From Torulaspora globosa (lineage: Eukaryota; Ascomycota; Saccharomycetes; Saccharomycetales; Saccharomycetaceae), in NCBI RefSeq assembly GCF_014133895.1, contig NC_050734.1, positions 124,001 through 188,000 of the forward strand: a DNA stretch of 64,000 bases, read 5' to 3'. The notes below the pieces were generated by a model. It saw only the letters and a program-made list of their open reading frames with translations, was not told the DNA's origin and searched no databases. Shown piece after piece: positions 57,780-64,000 of the stretch. A program made the position numbers and the translations under genes. Position 1 is the stretch's first letter. Every line of letters begins with the position of its first letter.

Positions 57780-59870
57780 TTATTTCTCGTTGTAGACCTT
57801 CTCGACGTCTTCCTTGACAGCGTTGAGAATCTCTTTTCTCTTCAATTTCTGGGCAGAGGTGACAAAGCCATTCTGTGGAGTCCATTCGTCATGGAAAAAT
57901 ACAACACCTTCTAGCAGCTCAATACCGTTCAATCCCTGAGCCTTACCGGTTTTCAAAAGCCTCTCTAGGACAGCCTTCTGCAAGTTTGAATCGTGCAGAT
58001 GGCTTTCCACGTCATCGCCATCCTTCATGACTCCTACCTCGACGGCAAGTTCAGCTAACGGACCGTGGTTGGGCACGACAATACCGACTGGTTTAACCTT
58101 GGACTGATCAGCATAAACGCAGATGTTTTGCACATATGCATTGGACCTATATACTGCTTCCAATTTCTCCAAAGCGATGTATTCACCATTTTGAGTCTTG
58201 ACCAGGTTCTTCTTTCTGTCGATGACCTTTAAGTGACCATTGGAGGTCCACTCACCAATATCACCAGTCTTGAACCAGCCATCATCTGTCATGACTTTGG
58301 CAGTCTCTTCAGGGTTCTTGTAGTATTCCTTTAGCACGGAGGCTCCTTTAATCCATACTTCACCTTGGTTGTTCTTTGCCAAGTAGCCTAGTTCTTCCAC
58401 GTCAACCAGCTTGACCGTGACAGCGCCGGTCAGATCACCTGCCACACCGAGCTCAAAGCGGTTTGGTTGCAGGACACAGGTGTTAGCGACCGTTTCAGTC
58501 AAACCGTAACCGATCAGCATGGGACACATCAAATTGGTGATAAATTCCTGGGCATCGATACTAATTGGGTAACCACCATTCAATGTGATTCTCAAGTTTC
58601 CACCGGTGGCCTGCTTGATCTTCTTGAACACCAAGTTACCAAGACTATCACCACCAGGAATATGATAGCGCTTCATCTTGATCTTTGCGTGATACGCGGT
58701 CCAGAATATCTTCTGGGACAAGACAGGTAGCTTATTGATCTGAGCCAAGATACCCTTTCTGACGGTTTCCCACACGGCGGCGACGCCAACCATGACGGTG
58801 GGCTTGAACTCTTGCAGGTCACCTTGACAGTTGCGTACCGAGTTACTGGTTAGGGTCTTGACCGTTGCATAACCCAAAACACCACCACACCAGAACGATA
58901 TCAGCTCGAACACCAGCTCGAAGATGTGAGCCAGAGGCAAGAACGCAATAATACGGTCACGCGGACCTATGATATCGCTAGTGTTACTACTAACACCACC
59001 AATGCCGGCTACAATGTTAGCGTGAGTTAAAACCACACCTTTAGGGTCACCTGTGGAACCCGAAGTGTACATGATACAAGAGACATCTTCTGCCTTGGGC
59101 AAGCTCAATTCGACCTCATCCTTCGCGTTGCGACCAGTCTCCAACAGCTCATCAAATGAGTAGAACTTGATGTCGGGCCTAACCTCTTTCAGCTTGTTCA
59201 GAGCGTTCTTGGCATTCAGATACACTTGACCATTCTGTCTCTTGTCAGATTCTTCGATCGCCTCGTTGTAAATGACATATTTGATCTCCGGTGTTTGTTC
59301 CAAAGGCCTGATCAACGACTGCAACAGGTGATTATCGGTAAACATTGCGTTTGTCCCAGTCTGAACCATGGAGTGAATCAGCCCGCTCTCCCCCAGCGTA
59401 TCGTACGCCGTCACCACCGGGATATTCTGCGATTGCGCAGCAAGAAACATCTTCATCCACTTGTGAGAAGTAGACGCGTAGATGTGCAATTTCTCTGTCT
59501 GGCCCGGCTTCACGCCGATCTTGACCAAACCACGCCCCAGATCGTGCATAATCGTTATCAGCTCCTTATAAGTATTGTACCGGTAGGGAGTCAACTCGAA
59601 ATACTGCCATGTTTTCTCCACCTGTTGCTCCTTACCACTGATTTTCTTGGTGACCATCTTCTTTTCCTCGTGGATGTCCACAACATCTCTCCAGCCCATT
59701 GCCTGCCGGCTCCCGCCCTTCCCAAACGCCTCCATCGCAAACTCATACACCGTGTCACAACTGTATCCAGCAGGTCTAATCATCGCTTCCTTCGCATTGG
59801 TAACATTTCTTCTGGGCGCCGTTTCATGTTCATTAGCAGCTTTGCCCACTTCCACCGTGTATCGCGCCAT
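57780..59870 (-). CDS. FAA1: Long-chain fatty-acyl-CoA synthetase Faa1/Faa4
   Basis: 696 codons from the ATG at 59868-59870 (MARYTVEVGKAANEHETAPRRN); the frame above starts with TTG. The AMP-binding motif YTSGSTGDPKG lies at about residues 268-278, GYGLTE near 465, and the acyl-CoA synthetase signature DGWFKTGDIGEW followed by GHLKVIDRKKNLVK near 525-550. It activates imported fatty acids to acyl-CoA and aids their uptake. It is the single counterpart of the WGD pair FAA1 (700) and FAA4 (694); gene order matches both copies. Confidence 0.96.
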   Translation of the reverse strand: MARYTVEVGKAANEHETAPRRNVTNAKEAMIRPAGYSCDTVYEFAMEAFGKGGSRQAMGWRDVVDIHEEKKMVTKKISGKEQQVEKTWQYFELTPYRYNTYKELITIMHDLGRGLVKIGVKPGQTEKLHIYASTSHKWMKMFLAAQSQNIPVVTAYDTLGESGLIHSMVQTGTNAMFTDNHLLQSLIRPLEQTPEIKYVIYNEAIEESDKRQNGQVYLNAKNALNKLKEVRPDIKFYSFDELLETGRNAKDEVELSLPKAEDVSCIMYTSGSTGDPKGVVLTHANIVAGIGGVSSNTSDIIGPRDRIIAFLPLAHIFELVFELISFWCGGVLGYATVKTLTSNSVRNCQGDLQEFKPTVMVGVAAVWETVRKGILAQINKLPVLSQKIFWTAYHAKIKMKRYHIPGGDSLGNLVFKKIKQATGGNLRITLNGGYPISIDAQEFITNLMCPMLIGYGLTETVANTCVLQPNRFELGVAGDLTGAVTVKLVDVEELGYLAKNNQGEVWIKGASVLKEYYKNPEETAKVMTDDGWFKTGDIGEWTSNGHLKVIDRKKNLVKTQNGEYIALEKLEAVYRSNAYVQNICVYADQSKVKPVGIVVPNHGPLAELAVEVGVMKDGDDVESHLHDSNLQKAVLERLLKTGKAQGLNGIELLEGVVFFHDEWTPQNGFVTSAQKLKRKEILNAVKEDVEKVYNEK

Positions 59871-60324
59871 CTCTTCTACCAAAATACCTTATCTCTCTGG
59901 TCCGTCTACCAACATACCAAAGATCAAGCAGCATGGTTGCTTCCATAAACAAGCAGTTCCCTTGTATTTAAATCGATCTCCAACAGATCGATTCCGCCGT
60001 TACCCCGACTTGCCCTTTGTTCAACAAAATTGTCAACCTGAAACGGCCCCTTGGCGAGCCAGCTTCCTGTTCTCCAATTTCGGCGCATCGAACTCTTGGA
60101 ACCTCATGGAACCTCATGGAACCTTTTGGCTTATCTCCGATCCTCAAATGCAAGGGGGGAGCTGTCGTCGGTCATGATCCATCTTAGTCTTCGTGGTTGT
60201 CCTTCACAGTGTTTCTCCCATATTCGCGTGCTACTATGTGTATACGCTCTCTGCAAACCCAGCTGTCATATCCCAGTAGCAGCCCAGTAAGTGAGCGTAA
60301 CTCAGCTATCACCGTTTAAGCACC
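59871..60324. other. Divergent promoter between FAA1/4 and COA6, with a short tandem repeat
   Basis: 454 bases. GGAACCTCAT is repeated twice in tandem with a partial third copy (about 60098-60125). TATTTAAATC at about 59965 could serve as a TATA element for FAA1/4. No gene seen. Confidence 0.5.
60098..60125 (+). repeat. Tandem repeat, 10-base unit GGAACCTCAT
   Basis: Two full copies and a partial third (GGAACCTT) in direct order, in the FAA1/4-COA6 promoter. It could be binding-site multiplication or simple slippage. Confidence 0.75.
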
Positions 60325-60672
60325 ATGGGTTGGTTCTCAAAGGAAGAAGATAACGAATATCATCCGATAGATAGATCCTCTAGAAGACAATGCTGGGATT
60401 CACGTGACGAATTTTTCGAATGTCTTGATAAGATTGACGTGATCAATCCTCTGGATCCTTCACAGCAGAATAAGATAAAGCAGAATTGTCAGAAACAGGA
60501 AGCCAAGTTTCACAGCAGCTGCGCTGAAAGTTGGATTAAGTACTTCAAGGAGAAAAGAGTAGTGGATTACAAGAAAGAGAAATTCTTGAAGGAGATGGAG
60601 CAACAAAACGCTACCAGGATTGAGCTATCCCCTGAGCAGGCTCTTGGTGGCGCCAAGGGCGGCAGCAATTAG
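60325..60672 (+). CDS. COA6: Coa6, copper-delivery assembly factor of cytochrome oxidase
   Basis: 115 codons from an ATG at 60325 (S. cerevisiae Coa6, 104). Cys23 and Cys33 form CX9C (CWDSRDEFFEC) and Cys55 and Cys66 form CX10C, the Coa6 signature of a twin-cysteine helical hairpin imported through Mia40. Coa6 helps copper delivery to Cox2 in the intermembrane space. It neighbours the SUN-family gene as YMR244C-A does YMR244W, except that the MRH1-like gene lies between. Confidence 0.96.
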   Translation: MGWFSKEEDNEYHPIDRSSRRQCWDSRDEFFECLDKIDVINPLDPSQQNKIKQNCQKQEAKFHSSCAESWIKYFKEKRVVDYKKEKFLKEMEQQNATRIELSPEQALGGAKGGSN

Positions 60673-60917
60673 TAATATAATGTAGCCTTTTTTTTTTCGA
60701 CGGATATACGCCGTGCGTGCGCGGACTTTTCAGACAGGGGCTGGGCGGCTAGCTTTTTCCAGACTTTTTTGCTTTTTGTTAGGGGAGCGGGCGCTGGGCG
60801 GCAAAAGGTATAAAAGGAAGGGGTCTGGAGTGGAAACCACTGCGGATATATATTCTTGTTTAGCGGGAGCTTGTAGATAAGTGACTAGGAAGATCTAATT
60901 TTTTCAAATTTGTACCG
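60673..60917. promoter_or_regulatory. Promoter of the MRH1-like gene with STREs and TATA box
   Basis: AGGGG at 60736-60740 and 60781-60785 match the Msn2/4 stress element; TATAAAA follows near 60809, about 105 bases before the ATG. This fits the known stress and acid response of the MRH1/YRO2/HSP30 genes. Confidence 0.6.
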
Positions 60918-62018
60918 ATGGTCGAGTTCCTTCTTAAGGGCGGCAATCAGGCGGTGAGTGTTAATCCGCCCCACGACTTGGACTTCCATATCACGAAGCA
61001 GGGTTCGAGTTGGTTGTGGGCGGTAACGTCGGTGTTTGGGCTTCTTGTAGTGGTGTATGCGATTCTGTTTTTCATTGCGGAGATGCGCAGCACCTCGCTG
61101 GTGAGATACTCGTTGGCGGCTCCTTTATTGGTGTCACTTTTCATGTGTTTCTTCTACTTCACGTATGCGTCGAATCTGGGTTGGACGGGCATCCAGGCAG
61201 AGTTTGGACATGTCAAAGTAAACACCCCGGTGACTGGGTTGAATCCCGGCGTTCGGCAGATCTTCTACTCGCGGTTCGTCGCGTGGTTTTTATCGTGGCC
61301 TCTGTTGCTGTTCCTCATCGAGCTGTCGTCAGTGTCGACCGCCGAGCAACATGGCGAAACGTTCTCTGTGTTTGACATGATCCACTCGCTGCTGGTCCAG
61401 ATTTTTTCCGCTTACTTCTGGATCGTTGCTCTGCTTGTCGGAGCTCTTATCAGATCGACGTACAAGTGGGGATACTTCACCTTTGCTGCTGTCAGCATGT
61501 TGATCATGGAGGCCATGCTAATCAGAAGACAGTTTGTCACTTTGAAGACAAGAGCGTTCAATGCGGCAATGTTGGGATTCATATTAGTTGTTGTGTGGCT
61601 GTACTTCATCTGCTGGGGTCTCTCAGAGGGCGGCAACCGCATTCAGCCCGATTCTGAAGCGGTGTTCTACGGTATTCTGGACTTGATCGTGTTTGCCGTC
61701 TACCCCGCCTATTTGCTTTTCATTATCAAGGCTTTTGGCGACTGGCCAGCCTTCTCGTGGAAGGGCGGCTTTGCAAGGCGCGTAGATGAAGAACATGCGG
61801 AGAAACCCTCTGGTCAAACCTCGGTCAGACAGTCCGGCGAAACAGCTGTCCCACAAACGCATGTGAACCATCCGGCTGCTGCTGCTGCCACTGGCCCAGC
61901 CCTCGCTCCGACAGCCGAGCATCCTAACGTCGCTGCTGGGCATGCAACAACAGCTCACCAAACCACTACGACAGCAGAGATTCCGGCGGCCATCCCCGTT
62001 ACCAGAGAGACTGCTTGA
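60918..62018 (+). CDS. MRH1: Mrh1/Yro2/Hsp30-family opsin-related membrane protein
   Basis: 366 codons from an ATG at 60918. Seven membrane helices (about residues 31-270) have a microbial-rhodopsin layout, including SRFVAWFLSWPLLL (helix C) and YGILDLIVFAVYPAYLL (helix G). The retinal-binding lysine is replaced by Phe259, and the proton-acceptor aspartate of bacteriorhodopsin by Ala122, while Arg119 is kept. It therefore cannot bind retinal by a Schiff base, as is known for this plasma-membrane family. A tail of about 85 residues is rich in Ala, Thr and His. Whether it is closer to MRH1 or YRO2 cannot be told. Confidence 0.88.
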   Translation: MVEFLLKGGNQAVSVNPPHDLDFHITKQGSSWLWAVTSVFGLLVVVYAILFFIAEMRSTSLVRYSLAAPLLVSLFMCFFYFTYASNLGWTGIQAEFGHVKVNTPVTGLNPGVRQIFYSRFVAWFLSWPLLLFLIELSSVSTAEQHGETFSVFDMIHSLLVQIFSAYFWIVALLVGALIRSTYKWGYFTFAAVSMLIMEAMLIRRQFVTLKTRAFNAAMLGFILVVVWLYFICWGLSEGGNRIQPDSEAVFYGILDLIVFAVYPAYLLFIIKAFGDWPAFSWKGGFARRVDEEHAEKPSGQTSVRQSGETAVPQTHVNHPAAAAATGPALAPTAEHPNVAAGHATTAHQTTTTAEIPAAIPVTRETA

Positions 62019-62243
62019 TTGCCCATTTTTTTTTCCCTTTCTATTCGTTCAGGTTTTCACCGTGTGTTTTTCAAACTTTAATGCTTAATTATGTATTTAG
62101 CGCTTAATTTAGGTTTATAACTAATAAAATGGGTATCTTTTTTGATAATCTATAAACCTACACAACTAGCCAACGAAAATAACATAACCTGAATAAAACA
62201 AAGAACCAAAACGTGCGTAACCGAGGAAGAGAAGACAAGATGT

Positions 62244-63176
62244 CTAAACACTGAACACTTCAATGTTTGCCTTGGCACCATTTTTCGCAGTGACAACACA
62301 GAAGTTACCACCGCCGGCACCAGAAGCACTTTGAGAGCTCGAGACATCGTTGACATTGGACGAGCTAGGGTCGATCGAACATGGCAGCCCCTCACAGTTG
62401 GACTCGTCATCACAGGTTATCCTGATACCGAACGACGGCTTGGTACCTTTGAAAGAGCTGTCCAAATAGATAGGGTTCCAACCGATCTTCACATAGGTCG
62501 ATCCGTCGGACTGCTGGTTGGCACCGGCCACGTATGGAGACCAGTTACCGTATGGGTGCGAATCGTCACCCCACTTGCATCCGTCAGCGACGCTAACACC
62601 GGGAGGGTTGACGTAGTAGTGTGCCGCGGTGCCCGCGAAGTAGTCTGGGCCGGGCACGGCAAGCGTCTGGCTCGAGCCAGAGCCGATGTCTGTTGGGATC
62701 AGCATCTCCTCGTTACCGGGGAGCACCGTCTGGCAAAACGCGACGTTGCCGCCCGCGGAGTTCTTTGCCACAACAGTGCCCGCGCCGTCGTAACAGTACG
62801 GCCTGCCGTTGTCCGGCTTTTGCAGGTTCCCGTTCGAGTCACAGTACAGGCCACCGTTCTGAGATCCAGGGTAGCTGTACGACGTAACCGACGGATCCCA
62901 CTGGCCCATCAGCTGGCCGGGCTTACATGCGTACGGACACCAGCTCCCATAAGCACACTGCTGGTCGCTGTGCATCGCCCAGCCGCCGTTCTGCCCGTCT
63001 TTCTGCACCGCTACCATCCCCTCAAAATTTGGGAACGAGCAGGTGCCGCCACGCTTGGCGGCATGGTCATGGTGGGACCTCTGGCTGTCGGGCAGCGCTG
63101 CAGGCGCTGCCGAGACAGTCTCCAAGAGGCCCAGAACAGAGAATAAAGCAAAAAATGATTGACTATCAGAGAACAT
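62244..63176 (-). CDS. SUN-family secreted cell-wall protein (YMR244W-like)
   Basis: 310 codons from an ATG at 63174-63176. A signal peptide covers about 1-23 (LFSVLGLLETVSA), and a dibasic Kex2-type site KR is at 41-42. The rest is the Cys-rich SUN domain: TCSFPNFEG, QCAYGSWCPYACKPGQLMGQW, GRPYCYDG, and CKWGDDSHPYGNWSPYVAG. SUN proteins (Sim1, Uth1, Nca3, Sun4, Ymr244w, Tos1) are fungal wall proteins with proposed beta-glucan activity. Gene order next to COA6 identifies YMR244W (355 residues) as the orthologue. Confidence 0.9.
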   Translation of the reverse strand: MFSDSQSFFALFSVLGLLETVSAAPAALPDSQRSHHDHAAKRGGTCSFPNFEGMVAVQKDGQNGGWAMHSDQQCAYGSWCPYACKPGQLMGQWDPSVTSYSYPGSQNGGLYCDSNGNLQKPDNGRPYCYDGAGTVVAKNSAGGNVAFCQTVLPGNEEMLIPTDIGSGSSQTLAVPGPDYFAGTAAHYYVNPPGVSVADGCKWGDDSHPYGNWSPYVAGANQQSDGSTYVKIGWNPIYLDSSFKGTKPSFGIRITCDDESNCEGLPCSIDPSSSNVNDVSSSQSASGAGGGNFCVVTAKNGAKANIEVFSV

Positions 63177-63626
63177 TGTTCCGGTTAAAAGTGCTAATGA
63201 ATGAATAGGATCTTAGAATAACAGGGAAGGAATGAATACAAAAGTTTTTTGAGAACTTTGCTTAGTTGGAATATGAGAGTGAAAAAAAAAGTTAATGAAG
63301 GAGAGAATAAGGCTTAAATCGACCTATCTGTCTAAGAAAATATTCAATTGATCCTTTATTACATCCAACAACCACTGCCAAGCTAACGAATGGCTATAAC
63401 AGTTGGTGGCACATTTTTATAGTTTTTCCTACACTGGGTATCCTGGCGACTGCGACGACGACAACCGCCGTTCGTTTCTTTTCCTCGTCACATTACGCGA
63501 TCCGGAACTGAGATCGATTCTTTGAATCTGGAGCGTCATTCTCGAGGCATCGCCCAGGCACCTCGTATGCCGCCGCATCCAGAGGAAGACCGCGGGGCGG
63601 CAGCACACGTCACGGCCGGCCAGCCG

Positions 63627-63648
63627 ACTTTTCCGCAAGGGGAAAAGT
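63627..63648. repeat. Perfect inverted repeat with Mcm1-like half-sites
   Basis: ACTTTTCC and GGAAAAGT are separated by six bases (gcaagg). The TTTCC-N6-GGAAA spacing equals that of an Mcm1 palindrome, but the centre is GC-rich rather than A/T, so Mcm1 binding is doubtful. Confidence 0.5.
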
Positions 63649-63814
63649 GATCGACTCTCGGTTCCAGACCCCATTTTGACGAGGAATTATCGGAGATGAC
63701 GGCCCGTATTCGGGACTGTCGTTTCTTGTGGCGGCGGTGTGGGTGGTGGCTGGCAAAAAGAAATGGGAAAAGAAAGTTTGCCGCCGCGCGGATTTTCGTC
63801 GAGTTTGACGAGGG

Positions 63815-63898
63815 CTTGGCGTTAGGGCTTCGCATGGGTCTTGGCGTTAGGGTACCCGGTTAGGGTATGGTGCTAGGGCGCGGCGGACGCAGTTAGGG
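63815..63898 (+). promoter_or_regulatory. Cluster of TTAGGG (Tbf1-type) sites
   Basis: TTAGGG occurs at 63822-63827, 63847-63852, 63860-63865 and 63893-63898, with CTAGGG at 63873-63878. The first two belong to a direct repeat CTTGGCGTTAGGG spaced 25 bases apart (63815 and 63840). The first and last extend to TTAGGGCT, the best Tbf1 consensus. In yeasts Tbf1 sites mark snoRNA and some ribosomal-protein promoters. Confidence 0.6.
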
Positions 63899-64000
63899 CT
63901 TGCGGGAGAAAAAATTGCGCATTGTTTGTAGCTCGACGTATTGTTCTCCCGCTTCTCGTTGAAGACTTTGCTTTATGGTGCTGCCTGCTACAGCCGGTGG

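Larger units (their letters stand above)
63177..64000. other. Right-edge intergenic region
   Basis: About 820 bases. The first 200 are the A/T-rich promoter of the SUN-family gene. The rest becomes GC-rich and holds an 8-bp inverted repeat (63627-63648) and a TTAGGG cluster (63815-63898). ORFs on the reverse strand (for example from an ATG at 63835) look like chance in GC-rich DNA. The next gene is expected beyond the window. Confidence 0.5.

Noticed and set aside
62331..63146. 271-codon frame opposite the SUN-family gene
   Set aside because: Antisense shadow; it starts without ATG and lacks any motif.
63536..63835. 99-codon reverse ORF with an ATG at the right edge
   Set aside because: Ser/Arg-rich product of GC-rich DNA; overlaps other frames of similar quality and has no motif.
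1..64000. CRISPR arrays, operons, defence islands or biosynthetic clusters
   Set aside because: Nuclear yeast DNA with separate housekeeping genes; no regularly spaced repeats or clustered pathway genes.

Overview
The window is a gene-dense stretch of nuclear DNA from a budding yeast of the family Saccharomycetaceae. It holds 34 protein genes without introns, almost all recognisable as orthologues of Saccharomyces cerevisiae genes, three tRNA genes, and relics of at least two broken elements. The species appears not to descend from the whole-genome duplication (WGD). Genes that in S. cerevisiae are split between chromosome XIII left arm (YML100-104), chromosome XIII right arm (YMR244-269) and chromosome XV (YOL052-054, YOR317-320) are interleaved here on one contig, with orientations that match both tracks. 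Each WGD pair (TPS3/TSL1, CUE1/CUE4, HOR7/DDR2, FAA1/FAA4) is represented by one gene. A Torulaspora/Zygotorulaspora/Zygosaccharomyces or Lachancea-like yeast fits; the species cannot be fixed by eye.

Layout. 0-14.3 kb: MDM1 (cut by the left edge), TMA23 and PRP24 from a shared promoter with PAC/RRPE sites, NUP188, PPA2 and RSN1. 14.3-16.1 kb: a gene-poor stretch with an ATG-less, stop-interrupted membrane-protein relic, a poly-G tract, a degenerate Ty3/gypsy pol fragment, and a tRNA-Pro(UGG) gene with an intron. 16.5-31.2 kb: YMR265C-like, CAC2, CUE1, SAP30, a TatD-like gene, TSL1/TPS3, TIF11 and TRM732. 32.1-39.8 kb: tRNA-Asn, ROY1, PET111, PSH1 and COX7. 40.2-47.4 kb: AIM39, GFD1, a YMR253C-like transporter, a YMR252C-like gene, HOR7/DDR2, GAD1 and SPE2; much of this part is clearly richer in GC. 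48-64 kb: tRNA-Ala, LTN1, PDR17, GNT1, HSH49, an unrecognised small ORF, FAA1/4, COA6, an MRH1/YRO2-type opsin-related gene, a SUN-family gene, and a right edge with a cluster of TTAGGG (Tbf1-type) sites.

The genes are housekeeping genes with separate jobs, as is normal in yeast; there are no operons. Shared themes are the stress response (TSL1/TPS3, HOR7, GAD1 and the MRH1-like gene, several with CCCCT stress elements), mitochondrial function (PPA2, PET111, COX7, AIM39, COA6), and RNA or ribosome biology (TMA23, PRP24, TIF11, TRM732, HSH49, LTN1).

I found no previously undescribed multi-gene system, CRISPR array or defence island. The items most worth checking are the relic zone at 14.8-16.0 kb, the short coding-like frames at 54.4 kb and 17.9 kb, the TTAGGG cluster at the right edge, a possible N-terminal frameshift in NUP188, and the two genes (PDR17 and the MRH1-like gene) that do not belong to the expected gene-order tracks.
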